Origin: Microthyrium microscopicum
Taxonomy: Eukaryota > Ascomycota > Dothideomycetes > Microthyriales > Microthyriaceae
DNA: 64,000 bases
NCBI GenBank assembly: GCA_010405405.1
Contig: MU004236.1
Span: forward strand, 1,866,070-1,930,069
Direction: 5' to 3'
Both the position numbers and the translations under genes were made by a program. Shown piece after piece: positions 53,887 to 64,000 of this stretch (its first letter is position 1; the number at the start of each line of letters is the position of its first letter). The notes under the pieces were generated by a model. The model saw nothing but the letters and a program-made list of their open reading frames with translations, was not told the DNA's origin and did not search any database.

Positions 53887-54596
53887 GGTTAGACTATCTG
53901 ACTCGTTCGAGATTAGACATCAGATAATAACCGTCAATTGCCACCCTTATATTGTACCTAAATGTTAGTAGATATTTGCAAATTGCCATGCTTTGGCATA
54001 TATACAGCAATTGCGAATCACGTTCATTTCCCCAAGATCTTTCCGAACTGTTCGTCACACTATAAATGTAATTCTGTTTATTCCTTCTCCTTTTCAATAA
54101 AGTTAGTCCCTAAGTTACAGAAAAATGCTCAAGATAAATTGAAAGTCATGATGATTCTTTACCGTTATCGTGTGTCTTTGCTCACCCGCCAAAAGATTTA
54201 TTGCAAAACTACCTAATTCAATTTACTCATCTCAAGTCCGCTGTGGAGTGGAAACGAACAATTAAAGATTACAATTGAATTAAAAACCTTTCTATCACTT
54301 TTGATTATACGAAGAGTCCGAGATTACCTGTTTGGCCTATTCCATTGGTTTGCCATAGCCATCGACTCTGTACGGTCTCTCCATTGTTGTGGCTTTCATA
54401 CACACACTACGATTATCAATCTCCAATTTCAACCAGCCAGATAGAGGCCAGCGTATCAATGGCGTATGCTCAATGTAGAATCTCTCCATGGTACCAGGCA
54501 ACGAATGGGAAATCCTTTCACCAAGGTGTATTCTTATTGATTTTAGAGGTAAAAGTAAAGTATATACAGCGAATCACCCTACGAAAACATCATAAC

Positions 54597-55401
54597 CTAT
54601 TTTGCGAGGGCCTTGATGGCTGCTGCTACTGCCGGAGCAAAGCACTTGGCGACCTTCTTGTCTCCTTTAGCATTCATGTGCACTCCATCAGAGTTATCCG
54701 CGCTAGCGTCATATCCGGTAAAGCAATCGACGACAGTGATTGGAGACTCTGCAGTTGACTTCTTTGGTGCCCAAACAGCGATCTCAGCATTGAGCGCATC
54801 GACCTTCGCGAGCTTCATTGGTGGGATCTTGGCGACGATGATCTGCATGGTGGGCTTGTTGGCTCTCATTTGATCAACGAGCTTTGAGAATGCGGCAGTG
54901 ATCTTGGCTGGCTTTCCGCCAAAGGCCTGGTCATGAAGTTAGTCGTTTGCACCTTCTGAATGATACTATGGCATGATGCGTACCATGTCGTTGACACCAA
55001 GAAGGATCAATGAGATATCTGGCTTGATGGTGGCCAAAATCGTGTTCAATGGTCTTTGATCCCATGGCTTTCCTCCCATCGATGCTGGACCAGATTCGGC
55101 TGTTGTGGCCTTGATGGCGGGATATCCCTCATGTGCTCCGTCGAACTTGCGTCCAGAGCAGCCCATTGACTTTTGGGTGCCTACAAAGTGGTAGTCCGTT
55201 GCGCCAAGTTGCTTGAGTTCGTCCCAGAGATCAGCTCTCCAGCATGTCTGGTAACAGATTATTAGTGACAGCAAATATGTTGCTCTCAACAATACTGACT
55301 ATGGCTGTGGTCGAGTCTCCCAAAGGCATGATGTTTACACCTTGCACAAGAAGAGGCGCAAGTAGCGCAGCTCCGAAGAGCATTTGAGAGATTGGAGCCA
55401 T
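54597..55401 (-). CDS. Secreted SGNH/GDSL esterase (CE3-like)
   Basis: Secreted SGNH hydrolase resembling carbohydrate esterase family 3, which removes acetyl groups from xylan. Exons 55300-55401, 54984-55247 and 54597-54926 (introns 52 and 57 bp) give 231 residues. A signal peptide (MAPISQMLFGAALLAPLLVQG) leads into block I, IMPLGDST, with the catalytic Ser; splicing then gives AITCWRADLWDELKQLG. Block III is LGVNDM, interrupted exactly after the Met by the second intron, and the C-terminal Asp/His pair is in DGVHMNAKGDKKVA. The first intron uses a GTCAGT donor. A TATA-like element lies about 80 bp upstream. The esterase type is likely; the acetylxylan substrate is inferred. Confidence 0.9.
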
Positions 55402-55480
55402 TGATAATATTCTTGAGATGATACCAAAGTCTACTGAGTATGAAGCTTGGATAGCAACCGAAAACCAGGACTGAAGTTGA

Positions 55481-55488
55481 CTTATATA
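55481..55488 (-). promoter_or_regulatory. TATA-box candidate for the SGNH esterase gene
   Basis: TATATAAG read on the minus strand, about 80 bp upstream of the start codon at 55401, in a spot and orientation that fit a core promoter. Confidence 0.5.
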
Positions 55489-57302
55489 ACGGCCCATCTA
55501 TGTGACCTAAACAACTGATATCAAATTACCTACTGGCAAAATATATTGCATTAATGTATAGTGAGGCGTTACAGATCGATCTGAAATTATAGTCAACATT
55601 AGATGAGATGGTCCTCCCCGTAGTTCGCCCGCTCCCTCTTGCGCAATTTTATGCAGGTAGGCAAGTAAATGAAGCTGGTGACCCAGTCAAATACTTTGTC
55701 TATAGGGGCTAGTTCGTAATGAAGGTTCTACTGAATGTTCCCTATAGCATTGTATCAGGGGTAGGGCCTTCATTTCTTTGAAGACAGTGGGTGGCGTCCT
55801 TTCATCGGAACTTCCGCCCAATATTTAGGGTTGAAAGAATGTAATACAGAACAAATGATAGCAACGCGTGTACGTGCCGGTAGAAAATCGTCTTCTTCTT
55901 CGTGCCTTCTGGTTTACTTACTTCTTACTACAAGGAAATGTTATTTCTTGCATGATATTTCTGCAGAAGTTAGCCTTTACTTATTGTGTCTCTGCACAGC
56001 AACCAGATGCTTATTAACATGACTTGGACTGCTAGCTCAGCAGGCGATACACTGGGTGATAGCAGCCTCTAAACACTCAGCTAGAGTGCTCGTTGATTTT
56101 AGCCGTTGATAGCTTCGTTCCCTTTTCTAGCTACCTGCTTGAGTATGCCACTCATTGTCGAATATGTTTCCTAGGAAGCGCATTTTTTGGTGAAAACTTC
56201 GAAGTCTGGCCCGGACAACCACTAAAAGCTAGCTGAGATGACAATCAAAGACGAAGGAACTGGAACACAGCAGCAGCGTCAGATTTCTATTATATGTATG
56301 ACAGTTGTTTAGGTTAGTTCTGACAGAATTAGAAGAGTATCGGTCCGAAATCAAGACCGATAACTTGAATGTTTGCCCTCTCTTCTTAGCATCTGATGTA
56401 ACATGAGAACTAGAAGTACAAAATTTTTCTTCCACTCTTTCTCATAGAGACGCTGTCATTTCTCCCGACTTGGTGCAATTGCTCAGAGGTCCATATAGGG
56501 AGGAGGATAGATAACGCCTTTGGCACCCGGGCAGCCAACACAGATAAAGGGCAAACATACAGTTTTGTACGATTCAGAGCAGTCCAGAGCCCCAGACAGA
56601 TGGTAAGCCCACCGTAGACTCACATACAGATCTATCATCGAGTCCAGCGGGATGGAATCCACGGAAAGGTCTATAATATCACTGCAGTCTTATCACTTGG
56701 TTACATTTCCCAACCTTAAAATTCCCCATCGATCTTGATCTACGAGCCGTCCCTTTGCAGGGATCCGCCTTAAGCCTTGGATATTCTTGACAATTGACAA
56801 GGGATGCCAAACTCTATCTCTTTATTGACAAAGATCATGAATCGACTACACAAACCAACGTCAAGTTTTTTCACTGAACCCGGTGCCAATTAAATGGTCA
56901 CCTGTAGATCGACACGCGACCATTTGTTAGTGAGCCAACCGGAGACTTTGTATTTAATCACAGCCTTTAAATTTTTCGATAAGGTGGTAGCCCCTGTCCT
57001 TGCTCTACATCTTCACCTGCCCAAAAGTCTTGCACGACTCAAGCGATGGGAAAGCTACTGTTCTTTTACACCACCATATTTTCTGGAGTAGTGAACCTAC
57101 CTAGAAAGTCACTGGAAGTGTAAATATTTGAGGTTGGAATTTGGCAGTAGCTAGGAAGCTCTTTGATAACATGGCACCTCGCAATCTTTCGAGTCAGTGA
57201 AAGTTACAGTTGCCACGAGATTGACAGCGACTAGATCGAGCATCTGAAGTCACAATGTGATATTTCACAATCACCTGCGAGTCGTGGTGAAGAAGTGAAA
57301 GA

Positions 57303-57310
57303 TATATAAA
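57303..57310 (+). promoter_or_regulatory. TATA-box candidate for the GH114 gene
   Basis: TATATAAA about 105 bp upstream of the start codon at 57414, in the plus orientation, consistent with a core promoter. Confidence 0.5.
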
Positions 57311-57413
57311 CATGTCTACAAAACGAAATATAGTTCTGTTTCCTATCAACCAGCTTTTCCTTCATTTCACATCACACTGATAGCATTTCCGATACCAAAT
57401 TCACATCGTCAAT

Positions 57414-58946
57414 ATGTTCAGCAAACTTATTGCTCTTTCTCTCTTTGCTGGTGCTTTTACAGCACCAACCGAAAAGCGCGCCTCTCTTTGGACGCCAGCT
57501 GTTGGCACAAAATGGCAGATTGTCATTTCCAAAGCCGTTGATACTAGTGGCAACATCCAGCCATCAGCTGCCTCTGTCTACGATGTAGACCTATTTTGTA
57601 AGTTTTCTACTCGTGTGAGGTCTACAACAATCTTCATGAGCTAACAATACTTTAGACACATCGGCCGAAGACGTCCAGAGACTCAAGTCTCAAGGAAAGA
57701 AGGTCATCTGCTATTACTCGGCTGGATCTGCCGAGAATTGGCGATCAGACTACGGCTCCTTCTCCTCATCTGACAAGGGTGAAGGCCTCCAAGGCTGGGC
57801 TGGCGAGAACTGGCTGAACATTCGTTCAAACAACGTTCTCAATGTCATGAAGAAGCGGATTGACCTGGCCAGCCAAAAGGGCTGTGATGCCATCGATCCA
57901 GACAATATGGGTTTGTTTCCACCCTCTTCTGGCAAAGGCGCATTCTAACTTTCTCAGATGCATACGACAACGGCGGAGGAGGATTCAGCCTCACCCAAGA
58001 TGACAGTGTCAAGTACTTGAAGTCGATGGGTAAGTCGCAAATCATGATCGTCTTCTTCCAACCGGTCATCAAACTAATATCACATCTTAGCGTCTTACGC
58101 CGCCGCAAAGGGTATGTCGACTGGTCTAAAGAACGCACAAGCTATTCTAGGCGACGTCCTTTCCAACGTACAGTTCGCCATCAACGAGGAATGTGCTGTC
58201 ACTGAGGACACAAAATGCTCAGAGTATGATTCTCTGTTGAGCGCCGGAAAAGCCTTATTCCACATCGTAAGTTACTCTGCTGATATATCGACTACTTCCA
58301 CTAACAATATGTAGGAATATCTGGATGAAGGCGACAACGGTTCCAACGGCAAGAAAGTCAAGCGCCAGGAAGCCTCCCGGGAATCGATGTGCCTAGAAGG
58401 TGGTGTTGGCAACAAGGCCAGCACCGTTATCAAGTACTTGGCTCTCGACGGATACGTCGAGTACTGTGATGGTTCATCGTCAACGACAGGCACCACCGAC
58501 GCTGCCACCGGAGGTATGTTTCCCTTTTACATCTGTTCTTGCAACTTGCTAACATCAGTTTCAGATCCCAAGCAAGGAGGTAAGACGCCTTGCGCACCCG
58601 GCTCGACGCAATCTCATTGCCTCCCAATATAGACTCCAGTACCAGTCTTCCGCCGAACTATGGCTACGATAGCTTGCTATAGTATCCTGTGGCGAAAATC
58701 TGACTGTTAGAGTCTCAACTCTTGTTAAGTGCGAATATATCCACAACACTTCCGTGTTGTCTCCTGGTGTGTAATTCATAAGCTTGGAACTAATACCTTC
58801 CAGATGGAGACGATGGAAACAGTGGAGATAATGATAACACTGGCGACAATGATAACAGTGGAGACAATGACAACAACTCTGACGATGGCAACAACTCCGA
58901 CGACAACAACGATAACGAGGATGACAATAACAACGACGGAGCATAG
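57414..58946 (+). CDS. Secreted GH114 endo-alpha-1,4-polygalactosaminidase
   Basis: Secreted TIM-barrel hydrolase of family GH114 (Ega3-like), expected to cut alpha-1,4-linked galactosamine in fungal galactosaminogalactan. Exons 57414-57597, 57656-57910, 57958-58029, 58091-58266, 58315-58513, 58565-58579 and 58804-58946 give 347 residues. It has a signal peptide (MFSKLIALSLFAGAFTAP) with a KR processing site next to it, then WQIVISKAVDTSGNIQPSA, VICYYSAGSAENWRSDY, the conserved CDAIDPDNMDAYDN with acidic catalytic candidates, and LKNAQAILGDVLSNVQFAINEEC. The tail is Asp/Asn/Gly-rich, with GDNDN repeats, after a 15-nt exon. The last intron (224 bp) is uncertain: an alternative acceptor at 58632 would end the protein earlier, at 58682, as DSSTSLPPNYGYDSLL. 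The core is firm, the tail less so. Confidence 0.86.
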
Positions 58947-59809
58947 AATGTCATGAGTGGGTTGGTGTTGGAAAGATGTTCAAGACGCTTGTCGGAGTCT
59001 GCTGGTGGTTGTTGTTCGCAGTCATTGAAAAGGGGTTGATGTGTCTTCCTTTAAGACTAGATTATATTTTCACAGTACTAATTCATAATCTTTATTTTGT
59101 TACTTTGTTTCTCTGGATGTAAATTGTTGCTAGTCGTACTTCTGAGGTCCAGACTCTCTGGTTGACTCTCACTGCTTATGATATGACATTACAGCTTATT
59201 GATGAAGATTTACAGCTCGCCCTTTTCAAAGATAATAGAATGGCTCAGATAATCTTGATTGGAACAAGAGGCTTTTAGTGAAAAGAAGCTTCCATTTCGC
59301 ACGATGACTGATAGACAGAAGTGGGCATGATCTCAATTCACACTGAACTCAGTACGTGAAGTAGACTTGGATATGCTGAAATATCAATGATCGTGAGAAG
59401 ACGATTGCAAGCTATTCATGAAAGATCGAAAAACCAGTCTCTCACAATTGCCTCATTATGATAGAAGGATCCAGGCAATATATCAAAACCCAAGCTGACT
59501 ATACTCTAACTTTAAACCTCATCTCGCCATACACAAGTATGGTAAGAAATCATAAGATGCAGTAAGAAAATCCCCTCCCTCCTACAAACACCATACTAAA
59601 ATAGCAAGCGACGATCTCGGAGCATTCTCCTAACAGGTACTTTTAGCTGAACCGCGCTTATAGTGGAGATGATTTAGATCACCTTCAACCTATCCACCCA
59701 TCTGACCTGACACTCCAGCTTACCACACATTTATCACGAGTGTTCTAAAACAATCTTCATTTTCTTTTCTTTTGTATTTACGATCACGAGCGTAGACTCG
59801 CGTAGAATT
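58947..59809. other. Intergenic, left of MITE 1
   Basis: About 860 bp with no supported gene, AT-rich, ending at the insertion point of MITE 1. Nothing else seen. Confidence 0.5.
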
Positions 59810-60182
59810 GGGCAGCGTTAGCAGTTCAATTCCTGCTACCTCGGAATCCTCCGTTGGAACTGATCACTTCCTAAAGAGGTTAACCAGTTCAAATCCTGTT
59901 CAAGGGCCTTGAACTCAGTTCAAGGACCTTGAACTCGAATTGAATTGACGGGAGAGGCGTTCTTTAACGCTATGAAGCCTAGCGTTGTCTATCTCTCTTG
60001 GCTAAAGAATATTATTCGTTAATACCTTTCGACTAGCCTAGCGTTGCTCTGTTCTAAAAAGGATTGAGGCTTGAGCTAGGCTGAGGAGGCTTGAGCTAAG
60101 GACTATTGTAGTTTAGCTTTTGCCTTCGGATACCGTAATTCAAATCGGAAACAGAGCTGGATTTGAACTGCTAACGCTCCCC
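59810..60182. mobile_element. MITE 1, 373-bp non-autonomous DNA element
   Basis: Flanked by a 3-bp duplication, ATT (59807-59809 and 60183-60185). Terminal inverted repeats of about 28 bp start GGGSAGCGTTAGCAGTTCAA and match with three differences. No open frame codes for a transposase. Inside are two near-palindromes, GTTCAAGGGCCTTGAAC and GTTCAAGGACCTTGAAC, and repeats of GCTAGCGTTG- and GGCTTGAGCTA-like words. The ends share the word GTTAGCAG and the 5' GGGGAG with MITE 2. A 3-bp duplication suits PIF/Harbinger- or CACTA-type mobilisation, but the autonomous partner is not in the window. Confidence 0.72.
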
Positions 60183-60185
60183 ATT

Positions 60186-62539
60186 AGCCGAAACTGCGCA
60201 AAGGTTACGATCGCCAGTTAGCCAGACATATGATCAGCGGTGCAGAATGCACCAACTGCACTTGCGTTTATGCTACGTTGGACCCCTGTCAGAAGGAAGG
60301 CTGGCAGAAGAAGGTGAGATGGAATGGGTTCTTGAAGGGAACAATCTATGGGACAACTGCGTATGAATCTACAACAGGTTGAAAGGGGTATATTCTTGGA
60401 AATGAGAGGAAGCAAAAAAGATCAAATGGTACAGCGTATTGTTGGAAGTAGGGACTCGTGGCCTCGTGGATGTGGAGTGTAGAAAGAGTATCCATATCGC
60501 CAAGCAAAGCGTCTGCAACGAGCAATGCATTTCTCGTCATTTGCCGCGTGGACCCGCGCATGGAGAAGGGAGCGTGCCGCACACCGCCAGGCTACATTGC
60601 TACAAGTTGCCGTTGACGGTTGATGCAAGGTGGAGTTATAGCCTGTAAGCATAAAGGAGAAATAGAAATGAGCAAAGAAAAATGGTTGAAAATCGGGCTT
60701 TTGCGTAGAATATCAGAGGCCGTGCTCGAGTCAGTTCATCGTTAGTCAAAAAAAGGTTATGTTGGAGTATGCCGCCTAACGTTTCAGAGTGCTAGTTAAC
60801 AGGCTTGGCGTGCAGGTGCGCCGCATGTTCATGCTTGGGGGGGTTTTTGTTGCTAAAATGGAACCAATTACGAGAATCGTTGAAACATTCCGTGGGGACA
60901 ATGGGGAATTGACAAATTAGCGGTTATCGTGAACTTGCGACGAACTCGATCCGTATTCTGTTCTTTGTTGAGCCGAATTGGAAAGTCTGAGAGTATCCTT
61001 GGTTCTGATCAATATATTAAATCGGCCTTCTGGAAGCATAAAGAAGCTGGGACTTGCTTTTTCTAGCAGAGCCGCAATAAATAGATATTTGACAGGGTCC
61101 GGAGTGGAGATGGTGCTAAAAAGTAAAGTTCGATTTGCACATCGGTTTGGTTGCGAGCCGGACGGGATTGAAATGAAATGTTTCTCTTGTAGTTTCTTTA
61201 CCGACAAGTATACCAAAGTTTACTAGGAATTGTTGATGATGAGATAGGTCTCTTGTTCCCATGTTGTTTTGCGGAAGGTTTGTGCTTTGCTTGATGCATA
61301 CTGCAGAGTGCAATGCAGCAGGGAAAAAAGACCAGTCAAAAACAGGGGTTTCTCTCGTGGGAGGTTGGCGACAAATGCGTCTAATATGATAATGGGAATT
61401 CTTAGAAACAATCAACTGGTGTATGACAGAGAGAAATAGCCTTGTTGAGGACTATCATTTTCATTAAAGATATGTCGAATTTGGATCGGAGAGAGAATCG
61501 AGAATGTACGGTTCAAGTAAATTGGGTCCCGAGGACTCGGAGACCAAATTTACCCCAAACGATGGTCTGTGTGCTGGAGTAAATACTGCCATATTGGGCA
61601 ATTCTGGTAGGACAAGGGCGAGAAGGGTAAAGGCAAGCGAGGGCCAGAGACCCAATTATTTGGCGCCGATGGATGAGATTGTGGAGAGTGAGTGCGCGAT
61701 GCATCCCACTCTCCTGAACGAGCTGACAGTCTTGCACCTGCCACCCAGTGTGGACAGTGTGCGGATGGCGAGCCGCAAGCAAAGAGGCAAAGAAGCCAAA
61801 CGATACCTGAAACTTAGGATTTTGTGGTAGTTTTGGAGGCGTCAAAATTGCAGGGAAGACCTGGTGCTGACCAGTCAGGGTCGCCAACCTTGACGCTGGC
61901 TTGGAGCAAAGCAGCAGCCAACCATGCTCTGGGGTCTGTTATTGGTTGCTTATTTTTAGCGTGGTCACCGAAGCGCCAGCACGCCGAGGGAGCAATTCAG
62001 CGCCGCCGGTATTAGAATGGCGTTGAGGCGACAAGTGCTCGCGGAGCGCCCGTGTCAGAAACGTGTTGTGTTGTTGAATCTCAAGAACATGTCGCGAATT
62101 CTCCTGGAAGGTCAAGACTCCAGAGATGGAAAGAATAGATCAGACTGGGTAGAGACGGGAGGGATGCGGCGAAATAAAGTGAATGGCTGGGAATAATGAA
62201 GAGTAATTAATGTACAGATGGATGTGAAGGTGCTTGGCCTGAACGAATGCAGGACGACCTGACTGTCCTGGTTATTTTTGTACACGCCAAGCCGAGGTTT
62301 GTCCAATTAGAGATGCGTGTTTCAGCGGGGCAAATGCATACTAGAGAGGAAACGGCTGAAAGAGCTGGGGAGTTATGCACTGAGTAATCAATATAACACC
62401 ATCCCAAGCCAATCAACATCCGCGAGCGGCAAGAAAGACAGCAAGCGGTAAGAAAGAAGCCAAAAGTGGCCTGAAGGAGAATAGTGATTCAGTTTGTAGC
62501 GCGCCAATTGTGGCAGGCCAGATCAGATGGTTCCTCATC
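60186..62539. other. Long gene-poor stretch between the two MITEs
   Basis: About 2.35 kb. Open frames on both strands overlap one another and none carries a recognisable domain; the longest are antisense pairs at 61504-61887. It may hold a non-coding transcript or a long leader for the gene at 63.5 kb, but nothing supports it directly. No tRNA seen. Confidence 0.4.
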
Positions 62540-62573
62540 GGGGAGGGTTAGCAGCTCAGATTCTGCTCTTTTT
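62540..62573. repeat. MITE 2 left terminal inverted repeat
   Basis: 34 bp, perfectly complementary to 62816-62849. It contains AGCAG-CTCAGATT-CTGCT, a hairpin shaped like a tRNA T arm. Confidence 0.88.
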
Positions 62574-62734
62574 GTTAGCTCGTTTTCTAACCAAAAGCAG
62601 ACTGATTAGGCCTTTTTGGCTCTAGCATGTAACCTTATTGTTTCCACAAAATATTTAGGCTGGACAGCTTTGAGCGGCTCAACCAATAATAAGCTACAAA
62701 TAGTGCCGCTATACCTTTTCGAGGAGTTCAGATT

Positions 62735-62775
62735 GAGTTCACGGCGCCAGAACTCAGCTCTGGCGCCGTGAACTC
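62735..62775. repeat. 17-bp perfect palindrome with 7-nt loop inside MITE 2
   Basis: GAGTTCACGGCGCCAGA at 62735-62751 and its exact complement at 62759-62775. It is much more GC-rich than its surroundings and would form a stable stem as DNA cruciform or RNA. Confidence 0.93.
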
Positions 62776-62815
62776 GTTCTGATCTACTAGCCGCTTTGGG
62801 TGAAGATCGCCAAAT

Positions 62816-62849
62816 AAAAAGAGCAGAATCTGAGCTGCTAACCCTCCCC
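62816..62849. repeat. MITE 2 right terminal inverted repeat
   Basis: Perfect complement of 62540-62573, followed by the ATC target copy. Confidence 0.88.
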
Positions 62850-62852
62850 ATC

Positions 62853-63531
62853 GAGACTCCTCACTGCTCACTGCTCACTGCCAATTCGCTCCTGCTCAGT
62901 TGCTCGACAAGCTGCAGACACTCAGTACTGGAAGGAGCAATCCACAGTCAGTCGGTCGTTCCTTCTTTCTATCGCCATCAACGACTCCTTTGCTCTTTCC
63001 CAAAATATTCACTCTACCAAATCCCCAACACCAACTACATCTCCTCGAATTTGTTTATGGCTCTGTGAGCTTCCTCTAATACTCCTTCATCTTCCTCTTC
63101 AAACCCCGATTTGCGAGTCAATCTTTGCGACATACACCTGTTCGCCCTCCAGACCCCATCTATCACCAACACTATTTTCCATTGCGCCAACCGTTTGCCG
63201 TTGGAATCCTGCACCTGTGAGCTCCTACATCGCGGCGCTTAGAGGATCAAATCCGCCTATACCATTCCTTTCTTCCTTTCTATCTGTCAATTCATTGATT
63301 GTGCTCGGTATGTTGGTTCTGTGCCGCAACTTCACTTCCCTGCCCGCCTATTACTCCTTTTGTTTCATGCCGCATTGCTCATGCCAACCTGCAAGTCGTG
63401 TTTCTGTCTGTTTGCACTCTCTTGTCCCTAAGTCTCCTTCTTCCTTCCTTCATCTTCACTGAGCAGCAGTCTCAACTACTTCATCTCCTGTTGAGCTGCT
63501 CACGCTTGCGCTGCTTTCCTTGCCTTCATAC
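62853..63531. other. Pyrimidine-rich promoter/leader of the last gene
   Basis: About 680 bp with extended C/T-rich tracts and many CTTC and TCTT words on the plus strand. This is common in promoters or long leaders of highly regulated fungal genes. Short open frames here (for example 63217-63595) would be upstream frames and are not supported as proteins. Confidence 0.5.
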
Positions 63532-64000
63532 ATGCCGTCAACTTTCGCCATGTCTTCCACTACCGTGTTTTACGAAGCTGACAGTCCTACGCTGAAAAGG
63601 TCCAAATCTGAAAACGACAGTCCAACCTTTTTCGCCTTGTGTCCAACTCCAAAGAAAGTCGAATTCACTATTACTGCGCTCCCTCTACCTTCTCCCACTC
63701 CCAGGACGCCGCGTCGAACCTACGAATCTTCACATCGCAGAAAGGCCAGCATCGAAAAGTCGGGAAGGAAAGTTACAAGCCGGTCTTCCAACATGCAGGC
63801 ACAAAAACCGTCGGCGTTTGCCATGCAACAAGCACCTTCCTTCATGACCGTCTTTCAAAAATCCAATGCCAGCGAGACAAACTCATCAACGCATAGTTCC
63901 AATACCTCACAATCAGATTTATCCAAAGACTCGCATGGACCAGATACGATATTCAGCCCCATAGAGCCTACATCCTTCAACCCATTCCACCAACCGCGGA
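63532..64000 (+). CDS. Unknown Ser-rich protein, 5' part only, cut by window end
   Basis: Open frame from an ATG at 63532 to the last base with no stop, so at least 156 residues. A second in-frame Met at 63550 is possible. The protein is disordered, rich in Ser, Thr, Pro and Lys, with phospho-type sites such as SPTLKRSKSEND, CPTPKKVEF, LPSPTPRTPRRTY and HRRKASIEKS. This looks like a regulatory protein controlled by proline-directed kinases, perhaps nuclear, but I do not recognise the family. The rest of the gene lies beyond the window. Confidence 0.65.
   Translation, partial: MPSTFAMSSTTVFYEADSPTLKRSKSENDSPTFFALCPTPKKVEFTITALPLPSPTPRTPRRTYESSHRRKASIEKSGRKVTSRSSNMQAQKPSAFAMQQAPSFMTVFQKSNASETNSSTHSSNTSQSDLSKDSHGPDTIFSPIEPTSFNPFHQPR

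Larger units (their letters stand above)
53044..54596. other. Intergenic with a tRNA-like/double-hairpin locus
   Basis: About 1.55 kb. A 90-codon minus-strand open frame at 53218-53490 has no recognisable features and is not called. At 53746-53886 lies a compact structured block, described separately. The rest is AT-rich and empty. Confidence 0.5.
55402..57413. other. Divergent intergenic region between two secreted-enzyme genes
   Basis: About 2 kb holding the promoters of the SGNH esterase (left) and the GH114 enzyme (right). TATA-like elements occur on both sides. No gene, repeat or RNA gene is supported between them. Confidence 0.5.
62540..62849. mobile_element. MITE 2, 310-bp non-autonomous DNA element
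   Basis: Flanked by a 3-bp duplication, ATC (62537-62539 and 62850-62852). The terminal inverted repeats are 34 bp and perfect, beginning GGGGAGGGTTAGCAGCTCAG, which implies recent mobility. The centre carries a 17-bp perfect palindrome (listed separately). No coding capacity. It lies about 680 bp upstream of the start codon of the truncated gene at the right edge, inside its likely promoter or leader. Confidence 0.8.

Overview
This is a filamentous ascomycete (Pezizomycotina) chromosome segment. Genes are compact, with many 46-80 bp GT-AG introns carrying CTAAC-type branch sites. The protein set is typical of the group (Dsk2, Nup85, eIF2 alpha, MFS efflux pumps, P450s, secreted hydrolases), and one transposon shows CpA-to-TpA wear typical of repeat-induced point mutation (RIP). 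The genus cannot be fixed from sequence alone; a leotiomycete or dothideomycete is my guess. I reconstructed spliced reading frames by hand. 20 complete protein-coding genes and one truncated by the window end are supported; every spliced model keeps frame from ATG to stop.

Layout. 1-1.84 kb: no gene, an AT-rich worn repeat with a tRNA-like relic. 1.8-13.0 kb: GH35-type beta-galactosidase, Dsk2 ubiquilin, an unknown disordered protein and nucleoporin Nup85, all on the minus strand. 13.9-25.9 kb: SCP2 lipid carrier with a peroxisomal signal, PI-PLC-like phosphodiesterase, MFS exporter, secreted alpha/beta hydrolase, secreted M6 metalloprotease and a second MFS transporter. 27.8-38.7 kb: an HeH/SAP-like membrane protein, a CYP504-like P450, a 3.1 kb worn Mutator-like DNA transposon with intact ends, and a 10-exon CYP52-like P450. 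40.2-50.1 kb: eIF2 alpha, a capsule-type glycosyltransferase, a Spo71-like PH protein, a macrodomain protein and a GH5 hydrolase. 50.7-53.0 kb: two tandem paralogues of an unrecognised family with an internal Zn2Cys6-like cysteine cluster. 53.7-53.9 kb: a tRNA-like block followed by two perfect hairpins and a T run. 54.6-58.9 kb: a secreted SGNH esterase and a secreted GH114 polygalactosaminidase with an Asp/Asn-rich tail. 59.8-62.9 kb: two related MITEs in a long gene-poor stretch, then the start of an unknown gene at the right edge.

How the genes fit together. Housekeeping genes (Dsk2, Nup85, eIF2 alpha, Spo71-like) alternate with accessory secreted enzymes and transporters. The hydrolases (GH35, GH5, GH114, SGNH/CE3-like, M6) suit a saprotroph or plant- or fungus-associated lifestyle. 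The two P450s suggest aromatic-acid and alkyl-chain oxidation. No polyketide, peptide or terpene synthase is present, so there is no evidence for a secondary-metabolite cluster. The most novel items are the tandem cysteine-cluster paralogues, the MITE family whose ends contain T-arm-like hairpins, and the tRNA-like/double-hairpin locus.
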